Assembly: GCA_031551125.1 (NCBI GenBank) | Contig: JAVBOB010000021.1 | Coordinates: 3,504-67,503, forward strand | DNA length: 64,000 nucleotides | From: JAIRNF01 sp031551125 | GTDB taxonomy: Bacteria; Bacteroidota; Bacteroidia; Bacteroidales; UBA932 | Direction of reading: 5' to 3' | In this document: positions 1-8,242 of the stretch, piece after piece | Layout: every line of letters begins with the position of its first letter | How positions within the stretch are numbered: position 1 is the first letter of the stretch | Translations under genes and position numbers: made by a program | Notes under the pieces: model-generated | Seen by the model: only the letters and a program-made list of their open reading frames with translations | Database searches by the model: none | Told to the model about the DNA's origin: nothing

Positions 1-2
1 TA

Positions 3-878
3 GAGCAGCTTAGCGAATATACCGGAACGGTGGAATCGTTTGTACAAAACAATATTAGCCCATCTATGCCTTTACGTATTGATAAGGTTTTAGTTGATGT
101 AGGTGATAGAGTGGTAGCCGGACAAGTGGTAGCCATAATGGATAACACTCAGTACAGCCAAACCTTACTGCAGCTGGAAAATCAGGAGCTGGATTTAAAA
201 CGCATAGAGAACTTGCTTAAAGCAGGAGCCGTAGCGCAACAGGATTACGATAACCTGAAAGCGCAGGTTGATATTACCCGCAAATCGGTTGATAACCTGA
301 AGCGGAATATGCAGCTTACAAGCCCTATAAGCGGTATTGTTACAGCACGTAACTATGATAGTGGTGATATGTATGCAGCACAACCCATTGTTACTGTTAT
401 GCAAATGCAGCCGGTGAAAGTGTTGATTAGCGTTCAGGAAATATATTTCCCTAAAGTGAAAAAGGGAATGGAGGTGAAGGTGAAGTTGGATACTTATCCG
501 GACCGTGTATTTACCGGTTCAATATATTTGGTACATCCAACTATTGACCAGTTTACTCGTACATTTTCAGTTGAAGTTAGCATTCCGAACGGAGATATGT
601 CTATTCGTCCGGGGATGTTTGCTCGCGTTGAACTAGGCTTTGGCTCTATAAAGCGTGTTGTAATTTCCGATAAAGCGGTGATGAAGCAGGAAGGTTCAAA
701 TGAGCGTTACGTATTCACAGTAGAAGATGGTGTTGCACACAGAAAGCTTGTTGAGTTGGGACGACGCATGAGTGATAAATTTGAAGTTATTTCAGGTGTT
801 AGTGAAGGTGAACAGGTAGTTACTACAGGACAATCAAGGTTGCTGGAAGGAACGAAAGTTGAAATTCAACAAAACTAA
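3..878 (+). CDS. RND efflux periplasmic adaptor (HlyD/AcrA family), 5'-truncated
   Basis: This is the periplasmic membrane-fusion subunit of a tripartite RND efflux pump, bridging the inner-membrane transporter and an outer-membrane channel. The frame is open to the left window edge (it reads EQLSEYTGTVES before the first GTG at 30), so the true start and signal peptide lie outside and 291 residues are visible. The order is typical: a lipoyl-like half (VDVGDRVVAGQVVAIMD), an alpha-helical hairpin with KAGAVAQQDYDNLKAQ, the second lipoyl half (SPISGIVTARNYDSGDM), then beta-barrel and membrane-proximal domains ending in GQSRLLEGTKVEI. The pump gene follows 72 bp downstream on the same strand, so they very likely form an operon. 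Substrate cannot be read from the sequence. Confidence 0.93.
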   Translation, partial: EQLSEYTGTVESFVQNNISPSMPLRIDKVLVDVGDRVVAGQVVAIMDNTQYSQTLLQLENQELDLKRIENLLKAGAVAQQDYDNLKAQVDITRKSVDNLKRNMQLTSPISGIVTARNYDSGDMYAAQPIVTVMQMQPVKVLISVQEIYFPKVKKGMEVKVKLDTYPDRVFTGSIYLVHPTIDQFTRTFSVEVSIPNGDMSIRPGMFARVELGFGSIKRVVISDKAVMKQEGSNERYVFTVEDGVAHRKLVELGRRMSDKFEVISGVSEGEQVVTTGQSRLLEGTKVEIQQN

Positions 879-950
879 TAAGGTGACGAATCAAGAGGTG
901 TAGCGAGTTAATTGGCTGCTTATCCTTAACATAAAGCATACGATAACAAT

Positions 951-3900
951 ATGAAAATATACGAAACCGCGGTCAAGAAGCCCATATCTACCATCATCTT
1001 ATTTATAGGTGTGATTGTATTTGGGCTATTCTCCCTCCGGAACCTTTCCATTGACCTGTATCCGGAAATGGATTTTCCATCCATCAGCGTATTTACCAGC
1101 TACTCGGGCGCAAGTGCAGCCGATATTGAAACTAATATTACCAAGATTCTGGAAGATAACCTGAATACGGTAAATAAGCTCAAAAAGTTAACATCAAAAT
1201 CATACGATAACTTTTCGTTGATTTCTGTGGAGTTTGCGTGGGGTACGAACTTGGATGAGGCGTCAAATGATATTCGAGATGCCGTAAGCCGAGTCGAGGC
1301 GCTATTACCGGAGGATGCCGATAAACCTACCATATTTAAGTTCAGCTCGAGTATGATTCCGGTGCTTATGCTTTCTGCAACAGCTGATGAGAGCTTGCCT
1401 GCAATTAATAAAATTCTGAACGATAAGCTGGTAAACCCTCTTAACCGTGTTGATGGGGTAGGGGCAGTAAGTATTAGCGGTGCTCCTGTTCGTGAAATAC
1501 AGGTGAAGCTTGACCCCGTGAAGATGGAGGCCTACAAGCTTACCATTGAAAAAATTGGACAGGCTGTTGCTGCAGAAAACCTTAATATGCCTGCCGGATC
1601 TATAGATATAGGTTCTGAATCTTTCTCACTGCGTGTTGAAGGAGAGTTCAGCCAAAGCGACATGCTAAACGATGTGATGGTTAGCGAATTTGAGGGTAAA
1701 CCTGTGTACCTGTCGGATGTTGCAATAGTAAAAGATACCTTGCAAAAAGAAACACAGCAAGTTCTTTTCGATGGCAAGCCCGGCGTGATGATTATTGTTC
1801 AAAAGCAGTCGGGGGCAAACTCGGTGGCTATTGCAAAAAGTGTTATGAAGGAGATAACGGAATTGCAAAAATCCTTACCTCCCGATATTAAGCTGGGAAT
1901 GATTTTTGATACTTCTGACTTTATTCAGGATAGTATCAGCAGCTTGTCGGAAACGGTAATGTTTGCATTCCTGTTCGTTGTACTTGTGGTGCTTTTCTTC
2001 TTAGGTCGTTGGCGTGCTACGTTTATTATTATACTAACCATTCCGGTATCGCTTATCGCCTCGTTTATATACCTGTATATGACAGGAGGTTCGTTGAATA
2101 TTATATCGCTTAGCTCTCTGTCTATAGCTATTGGTATGGTGGTGGACGATGCGATTGTGGTTCTTGAAAATATTACCAAACATATTGAGCGAGGTAGCTC
2201 GGCGCGTGAAGCCTCCATATACGGTACCAATGAGGTATGGTTGGCTGTAATTGCCACAACGCTCACGGTAGTGGCAGTGTTCTTCCCGCTTACCATGGTT
2301 GGCGGTCAGGCCGGTATTATGTTTAAGCCGTTGGGATGGATTGTTTCTATTGTTATTGTAGTTTCAACCGTTGCGGCTATTACGCTTACTCCCATGCTAT
2401 CGGCACAGCTGCTTAAAATCCAAAAGAAACAAGCATCGAAGGGAGCCAACGTAGTTTCCAGGTCTATTGAAAAATTCCTGGATAAGCTTGATAGTGGTTA
2501 TGGTAGCATTCTAACATGGGCTGTACGTCATCGTACGTTCTTAATTATAAGTTGTGTTCTGATTTTTATATCGAGCTTATTCCTTGTATCTCAAGTTCCG
2601 ACAGAGTTTATACCTCAGTCAGATAATGGCAGAATTGAGGCTACAGTCGAGCTGCCACAAGGAACATCGCTTGACGTTACAAAGCAAACGGTACGTAAAA
2701 TTGAGGCGGTAGTTAAGGAGAAATACCCTGAGGTAGAGATACTCTCCACTACGGCAGGTTCTGCCGATGGTAGTAATATTTGGGCTGCATTTTCTAAATC
2801 GGGAACAAACGTTATTACTGTTACCTTCCGATTATCTAAAGCCACAACTCGAGAACGGAGTATTTATGAAATAAGCGACTTATTCCGTAAAGATTTAGAG
2901 GTGCTTCCTGAAGTAGTAAAATATACTGTAACGCCCGGAGGAGGTGGTGGTATGATGGGAGGTGGTAATACAGCAGACCTACTTATATTCGGGTATGATT
3001 TTAATGAAACTACTGCGTTTGCCAACAGAATGGCCGATAGTATTCGGAAGAACGTTAAAGGTGCACGTGATGTTGCATTAAGCCGTGACCCTATGCAGCT
3101 GGAATACCATGTGGATTTTGATCGTAAAAAGCTTTCACATTATGGAATCAGCATGTCCAGTGCGGCGACTTTTGTTCGTAACCGTATAAACGGTCTTACA
3201 GCTACAAAGTACCGCGAAGACGGTGATGAGTATGATGTGGTAGTACGTTATGATGAACCTTTCAGAAACTCTGTTGAGTCGATAGAGAATATTATGCTGT
3301 ATAATACGAAAGGACAGGCTATACGAGTTGCAGATGTAGGAGCGGTGGTAGAAAAATTTTCACCTCCAACCATTGAGCACGAAAACCGTCAGCGTGTTAT
3401 TAAGGTTAGCACGGCTATGTACGGTGCTGCCTTGGGAGATATAGTGGCAGGTATTCAGGCGGAATTGGCAAAGGTAGAGGTTCCTCATGGTGTGTATGTT
3501 GATATTGGAGGTACAGCCGAAGATCAGGCCGAATCGTTTGGAGATATGTTTATTCTGTTAATTCTTATCGTTATTCTTGTATATATTGTAATGGCAACGC
3601 AGTTTGAATCGTTACGTATGCCGTTTATCATCATGCTGTCGCTACCGTTTGCCTTTACAGGGGTATTTTTAGCCTTGTTTATCACCAATACACCGCTTAG
3701 CCTTATTGCTCTTATTGGAGCCGTAATGCTGGTAGGTATTGTGGTGAAGAACGGTATTGTGATGGTTGACTTTACCAACCTGTTGCGTGAACGTGGTTTG
3801 TCGGTAAGTCAGGCTGTAATTGCGGCAGGTAAGTCGCGTTTACGCCCGGTACTTATGACTACGCTTACTACTATTTTGGGTATGTTCCCCTTAGCAATGG

Positions 3901-4076
3901 GTATAGGAGAAGGTTCTGCAATATGGCAACCTATGGGTGTTGCTATTATTGGAGGGTTAACTTTCTCAACAGTTCTTACGCTGATAGTTGTACCTATTGT
4001 ATATACCGTTTTTGGAGCAAGCGGCATGAAACGTGAACGTAAGCGTTTACAACGTCTGCAGCAAGAGAATTTGTAA
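951..4076 (+). CDS. RND-family efflux transporter permease (AcrB/MexB type)
   Basis: Inner-membrane proton-driven efflux transporter, 1041 residues, the usual length for the HAE-RND family. The start MKIYETAVKKPIST matches the usual N terminus, with a first transmembrane helix at about residues 12-32. Two large periplasmic loops separate the helix bundles. The proton-relay Asp pair lies in GMVVDDAIVVLEN near residue 398, and the second half carries the matching GIVVKNGIVMVDF segment. A glycine-rich loop (GGGGGMMGGGN) sits near residue 665 in the second periplasmic domain and is likely a flexible linker. The adaptor gene precedes it and a small PII-like gene follows it. No outer-membrane TolC-like gene is visible, so that component may be upstream of the window. 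Drug or metabolite specificity is unknown. Confidence 0.96.
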   Translation: MKIYETAVKKPISTIILFIGVIVFGLFSLRNLSIDLYPEMDFPSISVFTSYSGASAADIETNITKILEDNLNTVNKLKKLTSKSYDNFSLISVEFAWGTNLDEASNDIRDAVSRVEALLPEDADKPTIFKFSSSMIPVLMLSATADESLPAINKILNDKLVNPLNRVDGVGAVSISGAPVREIQVKLDPVKMEAYKLTIEKIGQAVAAENLNMPAGSIDIGSESFSLRVEGEFSQSDMLNDVMVSEFEGKPVYLSDVAIVKDTLQKETQQVLFDGKPGVMIIVQKQSGANSVAIAKSVMKEITELQKSLPPDIKLGMIFDTSDFIQDSISSLSETVMFAFLFVVLVVLFFLGRWRATFIIILTIPVSLIASFIYLYMTGGSLNIISLSSLSIAIGMVVDDAIVVLENITKHIERGSSAREASIYGTNEVWLAVIATTLTVVAVFFPLTMVGGQAGIMFKPLGWIVSIVIVVSTVAAITLTPMLSAQLLKIQKKQASKGANVVSRSIEKFLDKLDSGYGSILTWAVRHRTFLIISCVLIFISSLFLVSQVPTEFIPQSDNGRIEATVELPQGTSLDVTKQTVRKIEAVVKEKYPEVEILSTTAGSADGSNIWAAFSKSGTNVITVTFRLSKATTRERSIYEISDLFRKDLEVLPEVVKYTVTPGGGGGMMGGGNTADLLIFGYDFNETTAFANRMADSIRKNVKGARDVALSRDPMQLEYHVDFDRKKLSHYGISMSSAATFVRNRINGLTATKYREDGDEYDVVVRYDEPFRNSVESIENIMLYNTKGQAIRVADVGAVVEKFSPPTIEHENRQRVIKVSTAMYGAALGDIVAGIQAELAKVEVPHGVYVDIGGTAEDQAESFGDMFILLILIVILVYIVMATQFESLRMPFIIMLSLPFAFTGVFLALFITNTPLSLIALIGAVMLVGIVVKNGIVMVDFTNLLRERGLSVSQAVIAAGKSRLRPVLMTTLTTILGMFPLAMGIGEGSAIWQPMGVAIIGGLTFSTVLTLIVVPIVYTVFGASGMKRERKRLQRLQQENL

Positions 4077-4149
4077 CAGAAATGGAAGGGTGAGCAGGCT
4101 AACCTGTTTAGACCTCCGTTATGTTACACCAAACTTTAACGAGTAAAAA

Positions 4150-4443
4150 ATGAAAGCAATTCTTATATCATACAACCAGGCGCTTACCGAAAAGGTGAGC
4201 TATATATTGGATCGTCATTCCGTGAGAGGATTTACAAAGTGGGAAGATGTGCTGGGGCGTGGAACCAGCACGGGAGAACCCCATTACGGCACACACACAT
4301 GGCCGGCAAAAAACTCTGCCATTTTGGCTATTGTTGAAGACGCAAAGGTAGAACCGCTACTGGAGTCACTACGGAAGCTTGATAGCGCTTCGAGTGAACA
4401 GGGTGTGCGTGCTTTTGTTTGGAATATAGAAGGAGGAATGTAG
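4150..4443 (+). CDS. Small PII-like (ferredoxin-fold) protein of the RND operon
   Basis: A 97-residue soluble protein with no signal peptide or membrane segment. The pattern of strands and helices (KAILISYNQALTEKVSYIL, then SAILAIVEDAKVEPLLESLR, then VRAFVWNIE) suggests a beta-alpha-beta ferredoxin-like fold as in PII and CutA relatives. The middle carries a distinctive run GRGTSTGEPHYGTHTWP. It lies 73 bp after the RND pump stop codon on the same strand and is probably co-transcribed. From memory, small proteins with this RGFTKW...GEPH...THTWP pattern sit beside RND pump genes in other Bacteroidetes; that is recollection and was not checked. A sensor or regulatory role toward the pump is inference only. 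Confidence 0.7.
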   Translation: MKAILISYNQALTEKVSYILDRHSVRGFTKWEDVLGRGTSTGEPHYGTHTWPAKNSAILAIVEDAKVEPLLESLRKLDSASSEQGVRAFVWNIEGGM

Positions 4444-4510
4444 AAAGAAGGACAAAAAACAAGGACTAAAGATTGGTAAGCAGCTTTTTATCCTTGTTCT
4501 TTTCATTTTG
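4443..4510. repeat. R3-type inverted repeat (copy 1)
   Basis: The gap between the PII-like gene and the phosphatase holds GGACAAAAAACAAGGAC near its left end and TCCTTGTTCTTTTC near its right end. Together they form an imperfect A/T-rich stem. The same motif pair recurs at about 8.1, 28.9, 30.3, 40.8 and 48.2 kb. Confidence 0.6.
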
Positions 4511-4532
4511 CCATCTAAGAATTACAGCCCGT

Positions 4533-5267
4533 ATGAGTAATATAGCGATTCCGATAGTTGATAATTTTCGAAGCCTTGACGGCTACGTGGTAGCAGATGG
4601 TCGTTGTGTACGTTCCGGCATGTTGTATCGTTCGGCACGGCTCGATGGGCTTACACGTGAAGGACAAGAGATGCTTAAGAGTATGCCGATTAAGACAATA
4701 GTTGACTTTAGGAACAATGAGGAATGTCAAATGGCTCCTACGCCTGATTTGGGTGGGGGAGTAGTTATGGAATCTCTTCCCATAATCGGGGGAGATTTGA
4801 GCGTGTATATCTCGGATATTATGGCCGGGAAGTTAAGTCAAGCCGATGTAGAGCAGCTGATGTGCGACATGTATCGGGGTTTTGTTACTGATTGTAGTAA
4901 CCAGTATGCTCGCTTTTTCGATATCTTGTTATACGAGTCTTCTTATCCGATACTTTTTCACTGTATGGCCGGTAAGGATCGTACAGGTTTTGCCGCAGCT
5001 GTTTTACTATCGCTTTTAGGTGTTAACCGACAGGATATACAAAAGGACTACCTGATTACTAACGATAACCTATCGGGTATGAAAAATAGCAAATGGTTTA
5101 AGCTAATACCGCATGCACAAGTGTTGATGTGTGCCGATGAGCGATACATTAACGCTTCATTCGATGCTATACAGGGGGCATACGGAAGTATAGAGGGATA
5201 CTTTGATAAAGGTTTAGGGATTTCTGCAGAGAAGCAGGAGCTGCTAAAATCGCTATTGTTGGAGTAG
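4533..5267 (+). CDS. Tyrosine/dual-specificity protein phosphatase-like protein
   Basis: A 244-residue cytoplasmic protein of the bacterial tyrosine-phosphatase family (Y_phosphatase3 type). The catalytic P-loop HCMAGKDRTG matches HCxxGxxRTG: Cys is the expected nucleophile and Arg binds phosphate. The N-terminal part (RSGMLYRSARLDGLT and IKTIVDFRNNEE) matches the conserved front half of the family. I chose the ATG at 4533 (MSNIAIPIVDNFRS) over the TTG at 4473. The 20 extra residues before it are translated from an intergenic R3 repeat, and homologues usually begin near the ..NFRSLDGY block. The natural substrate (phosphotyrosine, phosphoinositide or other) cannot be told. The inositol phosphate synthase gene 860 bp away is suggestive but weak context. 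Confidence 0.85.
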   Translation: MSNIAIPIVDNFRSLDGYVVADGRCVRSGMLYRSARLDGLTREGQEMLKSMPIKTIVDFRNNEECQMAPTPDLGGGVVMESLPIIGGDLSVYISDIMAGKLSQADVEQLMCDMYRGFVTDCSNQYARFFDILLYESSYPILFHCMAGKDRTGFAAAVLLSLLGVNRQDIQKDYLITNDNLSGMKNSKWFKLIPHAQVLMCADERYINASFDAIQGAYGSIEGYFDKGLGISAEKQELLKSLLLE

Positions 5268-5313
5268 CTGATTTAATGCATAGTTGTACTTTTTTAGGAA
5301 TAATAATTGTAGC

Positions 5314-6039
5314 ATGAGCAACATAAAAGGAATACTGATAGACTACGGTGGAACCATTGATACCAACGGTATTCACTGGTCAGAAATAATTTATGACGGG
5401 TACAAGGCTTGCAACGTTATTGTAGCTAAGGTAGATTTTCGTAAGGCATACGTGTACGGTGAGCAAAGCATGGAAAAAAAACAGGCGCTGATTAAACCGT
5501 ACTATACATTTAAAGATGTGCTACAAATGAAGCTACGCTATGAGTTTGAATATCTTTCTAAGCATGATTTGTACGCTTGGCTTACTGATGAACAGGCAGT
5601 ACAGGTAGCCGATTACTGCTACAGCTATGCACAAAAGGTTATAGAAGGACAACGTTGTACACTTGCTGTATTTGCAAAAAAATACCCTGTTGTGTTGGTA
5701 TCTAACTTTTATGGTAACCTTCTTAGCGTGTTGCATGATTATGGTATTGAACAATACTTTCAATCGGTTGTAGAATCAAGTATTGTAGGTGTAAGGAAGC
5801 CTAATCCTGAAATATTTCGTATAGGTATAGAGCGGTTAAACCTTAAGCCGGAAGAGTGTGTCATTATAGGTGATTCATACTCCAACGATATTGCTCCGGC
5901 AATAAAGTTAGGCTGTAAGTCAATATGGCTTAAAGGAATAGGATGGGATTCAGATGATGTAAATACGGGTAACCCTCAGGCCGATTGCACGATAAGTACG
6001 CTGGAGGAGGCGGTAAATATGTTTGATAACCTTAAATAG
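5314..6039 (+). CDS. HAD-superfamily hydrolase-like protein, variant motif I
   Basis: A 241-residue HAD-IA-type protein. Motif I reads ILIDYGGTID, motif II is the VLVSNFYGN segment, the conserved Lys sits in VRKPNPEIF, and motif IV is VIIGDSYSNDI. In ordinary HAD phosphatases motif I is DxDGT. Here the second Asp, the general acid/base, is Gly (D-Y-G-G-T), so the mechanism or substrate may be unusual. A helical cap of about 90 residues follows motif I. The ATG at 5314 (MSNIKGILIDYGG) is chosen over the upstream TTG at 5284 because the motif I strand begins within a few residues of it, as usual. It follows the phosphatase gene by 46 bp on the same strand and may share its transcript. Confidence 0.82.
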   Translation: MSNIKGILIDYGGTIDTNGIHWSEIIYDGYKACNVIVAKVDFRKAYVYGEQSMEKKQALIKPYYTFKDVLQMKLRYEFEYLSKHDLYAWLTDEQAVQVADYCYSYAQKVIEGQRCTLAVFAKKYPVVLVSNFYGNLLSVLHDYGIEQYFQSVVESSIVGVRKPNPEIFRIGIERLNLKPEECVIIGDSYSNDIAPAIKLGCKSIWLKGIGWDSDDVNTGNPQADCTISTLEEAVNMFDNLK

Positions 6040-6073
6040 CCGGTATATAGTAATACAAATCAAATTTACCGAT

Positions 6074-6081
6074 TACATTTG
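6074..6081 (+). promoter_or_regulatory. Bacteroidetes-type -7 element before the inositol-phosphate synthase
   Basis: TACATTTG matches the Bacteroidetes -7 consensus TAnnTTTG. It would place the transcript start near 6088 and give an A-rich leader of about 39 bases before the ATG at 6127. No clear -33 TTTG box is seen. Confidence 0.45.
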
Positions 6082-6126
6082 TGATTCTTTATTCAACAAA
6101 AAAAATTAAAACATAATATAAAAACG

Positions 6127-7446
6127 ATGGAAAAAGTTAACGTACAAAAACCGGATGGTAAGCTTGGTATTCTTGTTGTAGGACTCAACGGTGCCGTATC
6201 CTCTACATTTATTGCCGGAACATTCTCTATACGCAAAGGCCTTAGTCAGCCTATAGGTTCAATAACTCAACTGGCTACTATACGTTTGGGGCAACGCAAC
6301 GAAAACCGTTTTCCAAAAATTAAGGATGTTGTTCCATTATCTCAATTAGACCAGCTGGTGTTTGGCGGATGGGATATTAACGATGAAAATCTTTATGAAT
6401 CAGTTATTCGCGCTGAGGTGCTTGATACTCCTCACTCTGCACCGCTGAAAGCAGAGCTGGAGCAGCTACGCCCTATGAAGGCGGTATTTGACCAAAACTA
6501 TGTAAAACGTTTACATGGGACACACGTAAAATCGGCTCCTACCAAGTGGGATTTGATGGAACAGCTGCGTGAGGATATTCGTAATTTTAAGAAAACGAAT
6601 GGTTGCAACCGCTTGGTGGTTATTTGGTGTGGCAGTACGGAAGTATTTTTGCCAATAGGTGATATTCATAAAAATCTTGCTGCGTTTGAAAAAGCAATGA
6701 AGGAAAACCATGCCGATATTGCCCCCAGCATGTTGTACGCCTATGCTGCCTTAGCCGAAGGAGTTCCCTACATCAACGGAGCACCCAACCTTACGGTTGA
6801 TTTTCCGGCTATGATGGAGCATGCCCTTAACCATAAAATGCCTGTTTGCGGCAAAGACTTTAAAACGGGACAAACGATGTTGAAAACCGTGCTAGCCCCT
6901 ATGTTTAAGACCCGTATGTTAGGCTTGAGCGGCTGGTTCTCTACCAACATTCTCGGCAACCGTGACGGCGAAGTGCTTGACGATCCGGGTTCATTCAAAA
7001 CAAAAGAGGAAAGTAAGCTATCGGTTATCGATACCATTTTGCAACCCGAACTATACCCTGAGCTATATAAGGATGTATTCCACAAGGTACGTATAAACTA
7101 CTACCCACCTCGTAAGGATAACAAGGAAGGATGGGATAACATAGACCTGTTTGGTTGGATGGGATATCCTATGCAAATGAAGGTGGATTTCTTATGTCGT
7201 GACTCTATTCTTGCTGCACCACTTTGCTTAGACCTAGTATTGCTTACCGACTTGGCTCAACGTTGCGGATTTGCAGGCATACAGCACTGGCTCTCGTTCT
7301 ACTTTAAGAGCCCTATGCACGAGCAAAATCAGCACCCCGAACACGACCTGTTTATACAAAGCGTTAAGCTCAAAAATACGCTGCGCATGATTATAAACGA
7401 AAAGCCTATTGATTTCTTAGACGAAACAATAGAGCTGTTCAGATAA
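6127..7446 (+). CDS. ino1: myo-Inositol-1-phosphate synthase
   Basis: Converts glucose-6-phosphate to inositol-3-phosphate with an NAD redox cycle, the first step of inositol and inositol-lipid synthesis. The protein has 439 residues, normal for the bacterial type. The N-terminal Rossmann segment reads LGILVVGLNGAVSSTFIAG. Later conserved blocks include FGGWDINDENLYE, APNLTVDFP, GKDFKTGQT, STNILGNRDG and the C-terminal LCLDLVLLTDLA. Bacteroides species use this enzyme to make phosphatidylinositol and inositol sphingolipids. In the members I recall, a CDP-alcohol phosphotransferase and a phosphatase gene lie beside it. Neither is visible here. The DUF4833 gene follows 108 bp downstream. Confidence 0.95.
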   Translation: MEKVNVQKPDGKLGILVVGLNGAVSSTFIAGTFSIRKGLSQPIGSITQLATIRLGQRNENRFPKIKDVVPLSQLDQLVFGGWDINDENLYESVIRAEVLDTPHSAPLKAELEQLRPMKAVFDQNYVKRLHGTHVKSAPTKWDLMEQLREDIRNFKKTNGCNRLVVIWCGSTEVFLPIGDIHKNLAAFEKAMKENHADIAPSMLYAYAALAEGVPYINGAPNLTVDFPAMMEHALNHKMPVCGKDFKTGQTMLKTVLAPMFKTRMLGLSGWFSTNILGNRDGEVLDDPGSFKTKEESKLSVIDTILQPELYPELYKDVFHKVRINYYPPRKDNKEGWDNIDLFGWMGYPMQMKVDFLCRDSILAAPLCLDLVLLTDLAQRCGFAGIQHWLSFYFKSPMHEQNQHPEHDLFIQSVKLKNTLRMIINEKPIDFLDETIELFR

Positions 7447-7459
7447 GTAAAAGCTAGCA

Positions 7460-7534
7460 CGTCATTGCGAGCGAAGCGAAGTAATCTGTTTATTTTTGAA
7501 TTGATTGCTTCTGCAAAAGCGTCTCGCAATGACG
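7460..7534. repeat. R2-type inverted repeat (copy 1)
   Basis: The ends CGTCATTGCGAG and CTCGCAATGACG are a perfect 12-bp inverted repeat enclosing an internal GCGAAGCGAAGTAATCTG block. It lies between the inositol-phosphate synthase and DUF4833 genes. The same ends recur at 14.3, 27.5, 44.1, 51.3 and 54.3 kb. Confidence 0.8.
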
Positions 7535-7554
7535 CGTTTTTATAGTAAACCACC

Positions 7555-8076
7555 ATGCTGAAATACCCCTTCAAATTTGGAATAGCGTTAGCATGCTTAT
7601 TGCTATCTTATTCGCTGCAAGCAGATGATGGAAACACTTATCTGACAAGCAACAGGCTTTTTCATGTTGAACGTAGCAAGAACAAAAACATTGTTTGCTA
7701 CGATGTTGAAGTTAACGCAACCGGAGCATGGGATAGCTCCAATCCTGTAAAGGTTTATTGGGTAAACAGGGAGGAACGCCCCGGCGAACAAAACGGACTG
7801 AGCTACATACAGCGTAAGCTAGCCTTTGGGTACAAAACCGTATCGCATAGCACTACATCAGCTACTATTGCAATCAATGCGTGTAGCGATAGACCTATAC
7901 GTATTGTCAAACAGCAGCTATCTTACGTATGTGTTACCAGTATAAACAACCAGGAGCTTACACTGCGTAAAATATACGTAAAAACGAAAGATAGCAATTC
8001 AATGAAGGTAGAGTATGTTGAGCTATACGGAGTAAATAGTAACGGAGAACAGGTAGTTGAACGAATAACGGCTTAA
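7555..8076 (+). CDS. Secreted DUF4833-like protein
   Basis: A 173-residue exported protein of unknown function. The N terminus MLKYPFKFGIALACLLLSYS followed by LQADDG is a signal peptide with a likely cut after LQA. The mature part is predicted beta-rich (NIVCYDVEVNATGAWDSSNP, KVYWVNREER) and has no obvious catalytic motif. I recognise the family as DUF4833, which in Bacteroidales is often found beside the inositol phosphate synthase. The arrangement here, same strand and 108 bp downstream, fits that pattern. A role in inositol lipid handling at the cell envelope is inference. The start ATG at 7555 fits the signal peptide. Confidence 0.75.
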   Translation: MLKYPFKFGIALACLLLSYSLQADDGNTYLTSNRLFHVERSKNKNIVCYDVEVNATGAWDSSNPVKVYWVNREERPGEQNGLSYIQRKLAFGYKTVSHSTTSATIAINACSDRPIRIVKQQLSYVCVTSINNQELTLRKIYVKTKDSNSMKVEYVELYGVNSNGEQVVERITA

Positions 8077-8096
8077 ATGATTGAATATATAGGATT

Positions 8097-8212
8097 AAGG
8101 AGCAAAGATAAAAGAACATAGAAGCCATAAAGCTCTTCTGCGCTATTCTTTACTATCTTGCTTCCTTGTTCTTCCCATCTTTGCTCTTTGTTTCTATTGT
8201 CCTTGTTCAATA
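8097..8212. repeat. R3-type inverted repeat (copy 2)
   Basis: AAGGAGCAAAGATAAAAGAAC near the left is matched by TCTTTGCTCTTTG and TTGTCCTTGTTC on the right, forming a long imperfect stem. It fills most of the gap between the DUF4833 and DUF5686 genes. Confidence 0.6.
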
Positions 8213-8242
8213 TAATCCCACTATTCTATTTTGAATTTAGTA

